Assembly: GCA_900554695.1 (NCBI GenBank)
Contig: USHV01000004.1
Coordinates: 40,387 to 104,386 of the forward strand
Length of the DNA stretch: 64,000 nt
Reading direction: 5' to 3'
Source of the DNA: an uncultured Prevotella sp.
Lineage (GTDB): Bacteria > Bacteroidota > Bacteroidia > Bacteroidales > Bacteroidaceae
Below the pieces are notes generated by a model. It saw nothing but the letters and a program-made list of their open reading frames with translations. It ran no database searches and had not been told where the DNA came from. The position numbers and the translations under genes are program-made. Positions 1 through 7,886 of this stretch are shown piece by piece (the stretch's first letter is position 1; each line of letters begins with the position of its first letter).

Positions 1-294
1 ACGCGAAGAGGATACGGCGTCGTTCGTGAGCTTACAGGCCATGGTATAGGACGTGAGATGCACGAAGATCCGCAAGTTCCCAATTACGGTATGCGTGGAC
101 ATGGGGTGTTGCTTAAGGCAGGCATGTGTATAGCGATAGAGCCGATGATCACAATGGGTGAGCGCAACATAATGTTAATGCCGGACAGGTGGGGAATCCG
201 TACTCGTGACGGCAAGCCGGCGGCACATTTCGAACATACCATCGCGATTCAAAGAGGTAAGGCTGAGATTTTATCAACATTCGAAGGAATATAA
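1..294 (+). CDS. map: Methionine aminopeptidase, C-terminal part
   Basis: The reading frame is open from the first base, so the gene starts outside the window. It removes the initiator methionine from nascent proteins. The visible part carries the metal-site region GHGIGREMHEDP, where the histidine of GHGIG is a family metal ligand, followed by IEPMIT with the glutamate ligand and the closing FEHTIAI segment with the last glutamate. This is the expected order for type I enzymes. It sits directly before infA, the usual Bacteroidetes arrangement in which secY and map precede infA at the end of the ribosomal protein operon. Confidence 0.95.
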   Translation, partial: TRRGYGVVRELTGHGIGREMHEDPQVPNYGMRGHGVLLKAGMCIAIEPMITMGERNIMLMPDRWGIRTRDGKPAAHFEHTIAIQRGKAEILSTFEGI

Positions 295-322
295 CATTTA
301 ATAAAGAAGGAATATAATAATT

Positions 323-541
323 ATGGCAAAACAATCCGCTATTGAACAGGACGGAACAATTGTAGAGTCTTTATCGAACGCAATGTTCAGGGTAGAACTT
401 GAGAACGGTGTCCAGATAATTGCTCATATTTCTGGAAAGATGAGAATGCACTACATAAAGATTCTGCCTGGTGATAAGGTTAAAGTGGAAATGAGCCCTT
501 ATGATCTGACAAAGGGCCGTATAGTTTTCAGATACAAATAA
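323..541 (+). CDS. infA: Translation initiation factor IF-1
   Basis: A 72-residue S1-like OB-fold protein that binds the ribosomal A site during initiation. It begins MAKQSAIEQDGTI and ends with GRIVFRYK, both standard for IF-1, and the length matches the family. An AAAGAAGGAA stretch lies shortly before the ATG. It follows map by 28 bases and precedes rpmJ by 11, so it is translated from the same operon. Confidence 0.98.
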   Translation: MAKQSAIEQDGTIVESLSNAMFRVELENGVQIIAHISGKMRMHYIKILPGDKVKVEMSPYDLTKGRIVFRYK

Positions 542-552
542 ACTTACGAGAT

Positions 553-669
553 ATGAAAACAAGAGCATCATTAAAGAAACGCACACCCGACTGTAAGATT
601 GTACGTCGTAAAGGTCGCTTGTTCGTTATCAACAAGAAGAACCCTAAGTATAAAATGCGTCAGGGCTAA
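553..669 (+). CDS. rpmJ: 50S ribosomal protein L36
   Basis: A 38-residue basic protein read directly from the sequence. It starts MKTRASLKKRTPDCKIVRRK and ends KYKMRQG. The KIVRRKGRLFVI core is typical of L36. It keeps one cysteine (DCK) but lacks the full set of zinc-binding cysteines, so it looks like the zinc-free form. It lies between infA and rpsM, its normal place. Confidence 0.96.
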   Translation: MKTRASLKKRTPDCKIVRRKGRLFVINKKNPKYKMRQG

Positions 670-762
670 TTAAAAGGAGATTGAAGGCAAAGATTGTGAA
701 ATTTTTTGCTTTAACTCAAAATAAACTAATTATCAATTTTTTATTAAATTATCAATTAACAA

Positions 763-1143
763 ATGGCAATAAGAATTGTTGGAGTAGATTTGCCCCAGAA
801 TAAGCGTGGCGAAATCGCATTGACCTATATTTATGGTATAGGTCGAAGTAGTTCAGCAAAGATATTGGATAAAGCCGGTGTCAGCCGCGATCTGAAGGTA
901 AGCGAGTGGACAGATGATCAGGCTTCCAAGATCCGTGAAATTATCGGCGCTGAATTTAAAGTTGAAGGTGATCTTCGTGCAGAGATCCAGATGAATATCA
1001 AGCGTCTCATGGATATTGGTTGCTATCGTGGAATCCGTCATCGTAATGGTCTTCCTGTTCGCGGTCAGAGCACAAAAAACAATGCCCGTACACGTAAAGG
1101 AAAGAAGAAGACTGTTGCTAACAAGAAGAAAGCTACTAAGTAA
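763..1143 (+). CDS. rpsM: 30S ribosomal protein S13
   Basis: A 126-residue small-subunit protein of the head, contacting 16S rRNA and the P-site tRNA. It starts MAIRIVGVDLP, carries the helix-hairpin-helix-like YGIGRSSSAKIL segment and the conserved RGIRHRNGLPVRGQ motif, and has a lysine-rich tail. Length and sequence are normal. A 93-base A/T-rich gap separates it from rpmJ, enough for an internal regulatory site, though none was identified. Confidence 0.98.
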   Translation: MAIRIVGVDLPQNKRGEIALTYIYGIGRSSSAKILDKAGVSRDLKVSEWTDDQASKIREIIGAEFKVEGDLRAEIQMNIKRLMDIGCYRGIRHRNGLPVRGQSTKNNARTRKGKKKTVANKKKATK

Positions 1144-1188
1144 AATTTAGTTTGGAGTTGAGAGTTTGGAGACGCACGGTCTCAAATC

Positions 1189-1216
1189 TTTTAACTTTTG
1201 ACTTTTAACTTTTAAC
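1189..1216 (+). repeat. Four copies of a 7-base tandem repeat between rpsM and rpsK
   Basis: The gap between rpsM and rpsK contains TTTTAAC, TTTTGAC, TTTTAAC, TTTTAAC end to end, just before the start of rpsK. A short inverted repeat (GAGAC...GTCTC) lies upstream. Such A/T heptamer runs can change length by slippage, but no effect can be read from the sequence. Confidence 0.8.
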
Positions 1217-1225
1217 TAAAAAATT

Positions 1226-1615
1226 ATGGCAAAGAAAACAGCAACATCCAAAAAAAGAAATGTGAAGGTTGACGCAATGGGACAACTTCACATTCACAGT
1301 TCTTTCAATAACATTATTGTATCTTTAGCAAATAGCGAAGGACAGATTATCTCATGGTCTTCAGCAGGTAAGATGGGATTCCGTGGCTCAAAGAAGAACA
1401 CTCCGTATGCAGCTCAGATGGCAGCAGAGGATTGTGCAAAGGTAGCTTACGATCTCGGTCTGCGCAAGGTGAAGGCTTATGTAAAGGGTCCAGGTAATGG
1501 TCGTGAGTCTGCCATCCGTGGCGTACACAGCAGTGGTATCGAGGTTACTGAAATCGTAGACGTTACTCCGCTGCCGCACAATGGCTGCCGTCCTCCGAAG
1601 AGACGTAAGGTATAA
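1226..1615 (+). CDS. rpsK: 30S ribosomal protein S11
   Basis: A 129-residue platform protein of the small subunit. The HIHSSFNNIIVSL start, the GFRGSKKNTPYAAQ segment and the C-terminal PHNGCRPPKRRKV tail are all family hallmarks. It follows rpsM by 82 bases (with a heptamer repeat in the gap) and precedes rpsD, as is usual in the S13-S11-S4-alpha group. Confidence 0.98.
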   Translation: MAKKTATSKKRNVKVDAMGQLHIHSSFNNIIVSLANSEGQIISWSSAGKMGFRGSKKNTPYAAQMAAEDCAKVAYDLGLRKVKAYVKGPGNGRESAIRGVHSSGIEVTEIVDVTPLPHNGCRPPKRRKV

Positions 1616-1666
1616 TCTTCCTGCTATCAATAAAAGTTACATCAATAAAAAGCATTTTATAATATT

Positions 1667-2272
1667 ATGGCTAAATATATAGGTCCGAAATCTAAGATTG
1701 CGCGTCGTTTCGGTGAGCCGATTTTCGGCGCAGACAAAGTTTTGTCCAAGAGAAACTTCCCTCCTGGACAGCATGGCAACAGTCGTCGTAGAAAACAGTC
1801 TGAGTACGCTGTCATGCTGGCAGAGAAGCAAAAGGCTAAATATACATATGGTGTATTGGAGCGTCAGTTCCGTAACATGTTTGAAAAAGCAGCTAAGGCA
1901 GACGGTATTACCGGTGAGGTTCTGCTCCAGAACCTTGAAAGTCGTCTCGACAACGTAGTGTTCCGTATGGGTATCGCTCCGACACGTGCGGCTGCACGCC
2001 AGTTGGTAGGCCACAAGCACATCGTTGTAGATGGCAAGGTAGTCAATATACCTTCATATGCAGTTAAGCCAGGCCAGATAGTAGGAGTGCGTGAAAAGTC
2101 AAAGTCTCTTGAGGTTATTGAGGCTGCTCTTGCTGGATTCAATCACAGCAAATATCCATGGATTGAGTGGGATGCAAACACCAAGAGCGGTAAGTTCCTG
2201 CATAAGCCGGAGCGTGCCGATATTCCTGAGAATATAAAGGAACAGTTAATCGTTGAGTTGTACTCTAAATAA
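1667..2272 (+). CDS. rpsD: 30S ribosomal protein S4
   Basis: A 201-residue primary 16S-binding protein. It begins MAKYIGPKSKIARRFGEPIF and carries the S4 RNA-binding domain around residues 90-150 (LESRLDNVVFRMG, ARQLVGHKHIVVDG). The placement directly before rpoA is conserved. In other bacteria S4 represses this group translationally; no matching leader structure was checked here. Confidence 0.98.
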   Translation: MAKYIGPKSKIARRFGEPIFGADKVLSKRNFPPGQHGNSRRRKQSEYAVMLAEKQKAKYTYGVLERQFRNMFEKAAKADGITGEVLLQNLESRLDNVVFRMGIAPTRAAARQLVGHKHIVVDGKVVNIPSYAVKPGQIVGVREKSKSLEVIEAALAGFNHSKYPWIEWDANTKSGKFLHKPERADIPENIKEQLIVELYSK

Positions 2273-2284
2273 ATCATTAAATTA

Positions 2285-3277
2285 ATGGCGATATTAGCAT
2301 TTCAAAAACCTGACAAAGTTGTAATGTTGGAGGCCAACGACAAATTCGGCAAGTTCGAATTTCGTCCACTTGAGCCGGGCTTCGGCGTTACCATAGGTAA
2401 TGCGTTGCGCCGCATACTTCTTTCGTCGCTTGAGGGATATGCCATCAACACAGTGCGTATCTCTGGTGTAGAGCATGAGTTCTCATCAGTTCCGGGCGTG
2501 AAGGAAGACGTGACCAACATTATCTTGAATTTGAAACAAGTAAGATTCAAGCAAGTAGTAGAAGAATTCGAGAACGAAAAAGTTAGTATCACCGTTGAGA
2601 ATTCAACAGAATTCAAAGCTGGTGATATTGGTAAGTATCTGACTGGATTTGAAGTGTTAAACCCTGATTTGGTGATTTGTCATTTAGATGCCAAGGCTTC
2701 GATGCAGATAGACCTGACCATCAACCAAGGACGTGGATACGTTCCTGCTGATGAAAATCGTGAGTTCTGCACTGACGTCAATGTAATTCCAATCGATTCT
2801 ATCTACACCCCTATCCGTAACGTGAAGTATTCTGTTGAGCCATATCGTGTTGAGCAAAAGACCGATTATGACAAACTGATTCTTGAAGTTAGTACGGATG
2901 GTTCCATTAGTCCAAAAGATGCGCTTAAGGAAGCTGCTAAAATCCTTATCTACCACTTCATGCTGTTCTCTGATGAGAAGATTACGCTTGAGAATCCTGA
3001 TCACGAGACCAACCAGGAGTTTGACGAGGAAGTGCTTCACATGCGTCAGTTGCTTAAGACCAAGCTTGTTGACATGAACCTCTCTGTTCGTGCTCTCAAC
3101 TGTCTTAAGGCTGCAGATGTCGAGACACTCGGCGATCTTGTTCAGTACAACAAGACCGATCTCCTTAAGTTCCGCAACTTCGGTAAGAAATCGCTTTCAG
3201 AGCTTGATGATTTGCTCGAGAGTCTGAATCTGTCTTTTGGAACCGATATTTCTCAATATAAATTAGATAAAGAATAA
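2285..3277 (+). CDS. rpoA: DNA-directed RNA polymerase subunit alpha
   Basis: A 330-residue alpha subunit that scaffolds RNA polymerase assembly. The N-terminal dimerisation domain contains the conserved TIGNALRRILLSSLEG motif. The C-terminal domain contains LNCLKAADVETLGDL and FRNFGKKSLSELDDLL, the helices that contact UP elements and activators. Length is normal. It starts 12 bases after rpsD and is followed by rplQ. Confidence 0.98.
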   Translation: MAILAFQKPDKVVMLEANDKFGKFEFRPLEPGFGVTIGNALRRILLSSLEGYAINTVRISGVEHEFSSVPGVKEDVTNIILNLKQVRFKQVVEEFENEKVSITVENSTEFKAGDIGKYLTGFEVLNPDLVICHLDAKASMQIDLTINQGRGYVPADENREFCTDVNVIPIDSIYTPIRNVKYSVEPYRVEQKTDYDKLILEVSTDGSISPKDALKEAAKILIYHFMLFSDEKITLENPDHETNQEFDEEVLHMRQLLKTKLVDMNLSVRALNCLKAADVETLGDLVQYNKTDLLKFRNFGKKSLSELDDLLESLNLSFGTDISQYKLDKE

Positions 3278-3349
3278 TCCGGAATATAAGATTGTGGACA
3301 CTCTGGTGTCCGCAATCGCACCGGTTTATCGTAAAAAGAAACAAACAAA

Positions 3350-3856
3350 ATGAGACATAATAAAAAATTCAACCATCTGGGTCGTACTGCATCTCACCGC
3401 CAGGCCATGCTCGCTAACATGGCTATCTCGCTGATCATGCACAAAAGAATCACTACGACCCTCGCAAAGGCTAAGGCTTTGAAGAAATATGTTGAGCCTC
3501 TGCTTACACGCAGTAAGGACGACTCAACTAACTCTCGTCGTGTCGTATTCCGTTATCTCCAGAACAAAGAGGCTCTGAAAGAGCTCTTCGGTGAGGTTTC
3601 TGCAAAGATCGGCGATCGTCCCGGTGGATACACACGTGTTATCAAACTCGGTACACGTAAGGGCGATGCTGCTCAGATAGCATTTATCGAGCTGGTTGAT
3701 TTCGATGAGAATATGGCTAAGGCACCTAAGGCTGCCAAGAAGACACGTCGTAGTCGCAAGTCTTCTGCTAAGGCTGAAACAGCTGCAGAGACAACAGCAA
3801 CTGAGACACCTGCAACTGAAGCTCCTGCAGCAGAGGAAGCACCTAAGGCTGAATAA
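3350..3856 (+). CDS. rplQ: 50S ribosomal protein L17 with acidic/alanine tail
   Basis: A 168-residue large-subunit protein. The first ~120 residues are standard L17 (MRHNKKFNHLGRTASHRQAM, then RITTTLAKAKALKKYVEPL). After a basic patch (KKTRRSRKSS) comes a ~35-residue low-complexity tail of Ala, Thr, Pro and Glu. Longer L17 tails are common in Bacteroidetes, so this is probably normal for the clade. It is the last gene of the operon, followed by a strong terminator. Confidence 0.97.
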   Translation: MRHNKKFNHLGRTASHRQAMLANMAISLIMHKRITTTLAKAKALKKYVEPLLTRSKDDSTNSRRVVFRYLQNKEALKELFGEVSAKIGDRPGGYTRVIKLGTRKGDAAQIAFIELVDFDENMAKAPKAAKKTRRSRKSSAKAETAAETTATETPATEAPAAEEAPKAE

Positions 3857-3888
3857 GGAAATCGACAGACTTCAAGTTTTGATATCTC

Positions 3889-3921
3889 AACCGGACTGCA
3901 TATTATGCGGTCCGGTTTTTT
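3889..3921 (+). terminator. Intrinsic terminator of the ribosomal protein operon
   Basis: A 12-bp stem (AACCGGACTGCA pairing with TGCGGTCCGGTT, one G-T wobble) with a short TATT loop is followed by a T run. It lies about 30 bases after the rplQ stop codon. Confidence 0.92.
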
Positions 3922-4068
3922 ATTGTGTATGTTTGTATGAGATATGCAATCTACTTTTGTCCGTGACCGTTTCCGACAAGCATTTTGTCAATGCTTTTAT
4001 GTATTTATTCCTGACTCTTTCAGAATAAAACAATATTCATAACAGATCTATAGTCAGTATTTCGTTCT

Positions 4069-4222
4069 GATAAAGCCTGCATAGTGTTCCTATAAGATCC
4101 ATTCTGAGCTTTTATAAAGCCCGTATTGTGGCCTTGTAAAGGCTGTATTGAGATTCGATAAAGTCCGTATCGCAGATATAAACGCCCTGTTCTGTGGTCC
4201 GGAACTGGTATTATTATGACCG
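4069..4222. repeat. 22-bp periodic array, locus 1 (seven units)
   Basis: Starting at 4069 the sequence divides into seven consecutive degenerate units of exactly 22 bases; most open with a TATAAAG-like core followed by cCCGTATTG (for example TATAAAGCCCGTATTG at 4113). The units resemble those at four other intergenic loci in this window. The 607-bp gap between rplQ and the lipoprotein gene otherwise holds only the rplQ terminator and the promoter near 4372. Confidence 0.6.
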
Positions 4223-4347
4223 GCATAACTATCTGTCTTAATAAGGAGCGTGAATATTGGCGAAGCATTAGTTTCCTGTAGCTTATCAGACTTACATATA
4301 TTTTATATTTTCATCCCGGTCAGATTAAGTAAAATTATGCAGAATTA

Positions 4348-4379
4348 TTTCATTTCATAGATATATTATACTATCTTTG
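4348..4379 (+). promoter_or_regulatory. Promoter of the glycine-zipper lipoprotein gene
   Basis: A TATCTTTG -7 box (4372-4379) is preceded, 20 bases upstream, by TTTC, a three-of-four match to the TTTG -33 box. This is the Bacteroidetes housekeeping layout. The start codon follows at 4464, giving a leader of about 80 bases. Confidence 0.65.
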
Positions 4380-4463
4380 CCATGTGTGTTATATGATACA
4401 CATGCGGTTATATTGCGCTCAGAATGTGCAGATATCCGTGTTTAATACATAATATTCAGACAT

Positions 4464-5285
4464 ATGAGAAAGGAATTGATTCTTGCGGCAGCATCGCTTT
4501 TCTTGTTATACGGCTGCATGTCGTCATCCGGTTATGGTGCTTATGCCGGTGCCGGTCTTGGTTCTATTCTCGGTTCAGCCATCGGCGGCATAGCCGGCGG
4601 ACCGCGCGGCAGCGACATAGGCACGCTTATAGGTATGGCCGGCGGTGCAGCTCTTGGTGGCGCTGCCGGTGCTCAGGCAGACAGACAACGACAGTCCGCA
4701 TACGATGATTATGACAGCGCCAGACGTCGTGCTACGGTGCGTCGGCAGAGTGAAAACAGACGCCAGGAGAACCGTTACGACGACGCTCAGAGCGGTTTCG
4801 ATTCGTCTAACACGGGTGATGACAGGCTCTACGACTTCAATAGCAGCGATTACACGGGCGATTACAGTGCTGGTGAGCAATCTGTCAGTTTGCCCTCGTC
4901 CTCGAGCGTTGACGAGCTTGTTTCCGATTATTCATATTCGCCACACGTCGATATTGTCAACGCGCGTTTCGTTGACGAGAACCACGACAACAAGATCAGT
5001 CGTGGTGAGATATGCAAGGTGATATTCGAAATATACAACCGCGGCGACAAACCTGTTTACAATGTTCGTCCTGTGGTGGTGGATGCCACGTCAAACAAGC
5101 ACATATACATCTCGCCGAGTGTCCATGTGGAACATATAGCTCCCGGCCGCGGTGTACGTTACACAGCGATAGTGAAGGCAGACAACCGTCTGAAGAATGG
5201 TTCTGTAAGAATATGTGTATCGGTGTTGCACGGCGACTCAACCATCTCAAAGGTCAATGAGTTCACTGTTGCTACGAGCAAATAA
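4464..5285 (+). CDS. Glycine-zipper outer-membrane lipoprotein
   Basis: A 273-residue secreted lipoprotein of unknown role. Residues 1-17 form a signal peptide ending in the lipobox LYGC, so Cys18 should be lipidated. Residues ~24-75 form a glycine zipper (GAGLGSILGSAIGGIAGG, GMAGGAALGGAAG), a membrane-inserting helix pair seen in envelope proteins. A charged Arg/Asp/Ser-rich linker follows. From ~160 on, a beta-rich domain (VDIVNARFVDENHDNKISRG) looks like a CARDB/Ig-like fold with an EF-hand-like DENHDNKISRGE loop. The gene stands alone between its own promoter and terminator. A structural envelope role is inferred from the zipper only. Confidence 0.75.
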   Translation: MRKELILAAASLFLLYGCMSSSGYGAYAGAGLGSILGSAIGGIAGGPRGSDIGTLIGMAGGAALGGAAGAQADRQRQSAYDDYDSARRRATVRRQSENRRQENRYDDAQSGFDSSNTGDDRLYDFNSSDYTGDYSAGEQSVSLPSSSSVDELVSDYSYSPHVDIVNARFVDENHDNKISRGEICKVIFEIYNRGDKPVYNVRPVVVDATSNKHIYISPSVHVEHIAPGRGVRYTAIVKADNRLKNGSVRICVSVLHGDSTISKVNEFTVATSK

Positions 5286-5294
5286 TGTATAGAG

Positions 5295-5324
5295 GGATAT
5301 GCCGTGTCTTGTGCATATCCTTTT
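5295..5324 (+). terminator. Terminator of the lipoprotein gene
   Basis: GGATATGC and GCATATCC form a perfect 8-bp stem with a 10-base loop, followed by TTTT, about 10 bases after the stop codon. Confidence 0.8.
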
Positions 5325-5424
5325 GTGCTGTTATTGATATGTCGGGACAGAGGTCATTCTCTTCCCGCAGCTTTTTTTGTTGTCTGTGTATTACCCGCTT
5401 GTCCGTCTTTATGACGCTCGATGC

Positions 5425-5937
5425 TCATTTGCGCCTGCTTCTGTTTGCGGATCTTTTGCGTGGTGTTGACTGTCGTTTCTGGTTCTTCTTCCATTCATTT
5501 GGTATGGTGTAGCCTTGACTTATTTCTCCGAAGTCAATCTCCGGCAGCTTTATTTCTGATTCCGGTTTGAACGGTACGACGTAGTTGTCCACCGGTTCCA
5601 CGACAACCATTGCCACGCCTTTCGACAGTATGCCGAGCGCTTTTGCCGCGCCCCATGACAGGTCTATTATCCGTCCCCTAACGTGAGGACCTCTGTCTGT
5701 CACTTTTACTATGACCTCCTTCCCGTTTTCCGGATTCGTCACTCTCAGCATGGTTCCGAAGTCATAGGTCTTATGCGCGCAGGTCAGACTGTCGTGATGT
5801 ATACGCTCACCGCTGCTTGTGCGCGCTCCTGTCATCTTTTTCGAGTAATACGAAGCTTTACCCTTCTGTGCCTGAGGGTACAGAAGAGTAAAGCAGAATA
5901 TTGATATTATTAATAATAGGCTTCTTCTATATTTCAC
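5425..5937 (-). CDS. rlpA: RlpA-like septal ring protein (double-psi beta-barrel)
   Basis: A 170-residue exported protein. A hydrophobic signal segment (residues ~6-22, MKYRRSLLLIISIFCFTLL) is followed by the RlpA core: KASYYSKKMTGARTSSGE, DFGTMLRVTNPENGKEV and VKVTDRGP, ending with RIIDLSWGAAKALGI. In other bacteria RlpA cleaves or binds denuded glycan strands at the septum. No SPOR domain is present; the tail is basic (KRQSTPRKRSANRSRRK). It lies 26 bases downstream of gdhA on the same strand and could be cotranscribed, although the functions are unrelated. Confidence 0.85.
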   Translation of the reverse strand: MKYRRSLLLIISIFCFTLLYPQAQKGKASYYSKKMTGARTSSGERIHHDSLTCAHKTYDFGTMLRVTNPENGKEVIVKVTDRGPHVRGRIIDLSWGAAKALGILSKGVAMVVVEPVDNYVVPFKPESEIKLPEIDFGEISQGYTIPNEWKKNQKRQSTPRKRSANRSRRK

Positions 5938-5963
5938 AATATCTGTTTAAGTGATACATTTTA

Positions 5964-7301
5964 TTATACTATTCCCTGTGCCATCATGGCGTTTGCAACC
6001 TTCATGAATCCGGCAATGTTGGCGCCTTTCACGTAGTTCACGTATCCGTCGTCCGTCTTACCGTATTTCACGCATTGCTCGTGAATGGAGTGCATTATGT
6101 AGTGCAGTTTCTCGTCCACCTCTTTTGCGCTCCAGCTCAGTCTGATGGCGTTCTGTGTCATCTCCAGTCCTGAAGTGGCAACACCACCTGCGTTCACAGC
6201 CTTTCCCGGTGCGAACAGTTGTCCGGCAGCTATGAATTTGTCAACAGCCTCTGCCGTACAGCCCATGTTTGATACCTCTGCCACGCACAGAGTCTTGTTT
6301 GCCATCAGCATGTCGGCGTCGTCTCCGTTCAGCTCGTTCTGCGTTGCGCAAGGCAGTGCTATGTCGCATTTCACTTCCCAAGGCTTCTTTCCCGCGTAGA
6401 ATGTCGCCTCCGGGAACTCCTCTGCGTAAGGCTGGCAGACGTCGTTGCCGCTTGCTCTAAGCTCCAGCATGTAGTCAATCTTCTCGCCGCTTATTCCGGC
6501 CGGATCATATATGTAGCCGTCAGGTCCGCTTATTGTCACTACTTTCGCACCGAGCTCTGTAGCCTTTGTTGCTGCACCCCATGCCACGTTGCCGAATCCG
6601 CTTATGGCTACTGTCTTGCCTTTTATGTCTATTCCGTGAGTCTGCAACATCTGGTTTACGAAGTACAAACCTCCGAATCCTGTTGCCTCAGGGCGTATGC
6701 GTGAGCCGCCCCATTCCAGACCCTTGCCTGTGAGCATGCCGCTCCATGTGTGGGTCAGCTTCTTGTAAGCTCCGAACAGGTAGCCTATCTCTCTTGCGCC
6801 CACTCCTATGTCGCCTGCCGGGATATCCTCATCAGGACCGATGTGCCTGTATAGCTCACTCATGAATGCCTGGCAGAATCTCATCACCTCAGCGTCCGAA
6901 CGTCCGCGTATGGAGAAGTCCGAGCCACCTTTGCCGCCGCCCATAGGCAGGGTGGTGAGCGCGTTCTTGAATGTCTGCTCAAATCCGAGGAACTTCAGTA
7001 TTGAGAGGTTAACCGACGAGTGGAAACGCAGACCACCTTTATACGGACCTATCGCGCTGTTGAACTGTACGCGATAACCAGTGTTCACGTGCACTTCGCC
7101 CTTATCGTCAACCCATGGCACACGGAAAGTTATCACACGTTCCGGCTCCACCATACGTTCTATTAGCTTCACGCGTTCAAATTCCGGGTGCTTGTTATAT
7201 TCCTCCTCGATCGAAAGCAATACTTCTTTTACTGCCTGCAGATATTCCGGCTCGCCGGGATGTCTGAACTCGAGATCGCTCAAAACTTTTTTGACATCCA
7301 T
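5964..7301 (-). CDS. gdhA: Glutamate dehydrogenase, NADP-type hexameric
   Basis: A 445-residue enzyme interconverting 2-oxoglutarate plus ammonium and glutamate, the main ammonium assimilation step in many gut Bacteroidetes. Substrate-site lysines lie in GPYKGGLRFH, FEQTFKNAL and GGGKGGSDF (Lys124 by my count). A Rossmann fold begins with SGFGNVAWG near residue 235. Length and motifs match the small hexameric family, usually NADP(H)-dependent; cofactor choice is inferred from family resemblance. A good promoter lies 56 bases upstream. Confidence 0.96.
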   Translation of the reverse strand: MDVKKVLSDLEFRHPGEPEYLQAVKEVLLSIEEEYNKHPEFERVKLIERMVEPERVITFRVPWVDDKGEVHVNTGYRVQFNSAIGPYKGGLRFHSSVNLSILKFLGFEQTFKNALTTLPMGGGKGGSDFSIRGRSDAEVMRFCQAFMSELYRHIGPDEDIPAGDIGVGAREIGYLFGAYKKLTHTWSGMLTGKGLEWGGSRIRPEATGFGGLYFVNQMLQTHGIDIKGKTVAISGFGNVAWGAATKATELGAKVVTISGPDGYIYDPAGISGEKIDYMLELRASGNDVCQPYAEEFPEATFYAGKKPWEVKCDIALPCATQNELNGDDADMLMANKTLCVAEVSNMGCTAEAVDKFIAAGQLFAPGKAVNAGGVATSGLEMTQNAIRLSWSAKEVDEKLHYIMHSIHEQCVKYGKTDDGYVNYVKGANIAGFMKVANAMMAQGIV

Positions 7302-7356
7302 AATATTATTCTTTTAGGTTGGTTTTCGATTTATGTCTTTGTGTCATTACACATCG

Positions 7357-7388
7357 CAAATATAGCTTTATTTTGCCTTGCTTCCAAA
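7357..7388 (-). promoter_or_regulatory. Promoter of gdhA
   Basis: On the minus strand TTTG (7388-7385) and TATATTTG (7364-7357) are separated by 20 bases, an exact Bacteroidetes promoter. The start codon follows 56 bases downstream. The rest of the 7302-7886 gap, apart from the hairpin at 7800-7838, shows nothing recognisable. Confidence 0.85.
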
Positions 7389-7799
7389 TGAAAAACTCTA
7401 TTTTTAGTGATAATGTGTTTACAAATGTAAATTCAACCACTTTTGCTTACAACCTGTAAGCGCTGCGCCCGAATGGCGTGACAGTCTTTCTCTGCCGGTG
7501 AGTCAATCTTGAGTTCTTAATCCTATATATATTATTTCGCTATTGTTGCGTTACTGATAAATCGTGCCGGTGTCTCCACCGCTTGTCCGTTGTATTGATA
7601 TCGTCATTCGTTCTTCAGTCACTCATTCCCATGTATGCCTCTTAATCCATCTTCATTATGCGACGGTAAAGCCATAAATCTAAATATTACACATTATGCA
7701 CATGTCCATTTCTTATCGAGTCTCAGTCCTTTTCCAAATAAGTGTAATTGTGGCCTGTGTCTCGATATGAATGTTATGCACACCATATATATAAATAAT

Positions 7800-7838
7800 A
7801 AGACTGCCACTGTGGATGTTTGTTTCAGTGGCAGTCTT
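7800..7838 (-). terminator. Terminator downstream of the sulfhydrylase gene
   Basis: AAGACTGCCACTG and CAGTGGCAGTCTT form a perfect 13-bp stem with a 13-base loop, about 50 bases after the stop codon of the minus-strand gene. The following minus-strand sequence is A/T-rich but without a long T run. Confidence 0.75.
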
Positions 7839-7886
7839 TAAGTTTTATTGCAGTACGGCGCAGCGCGCCATATCTCGATGTCTGTT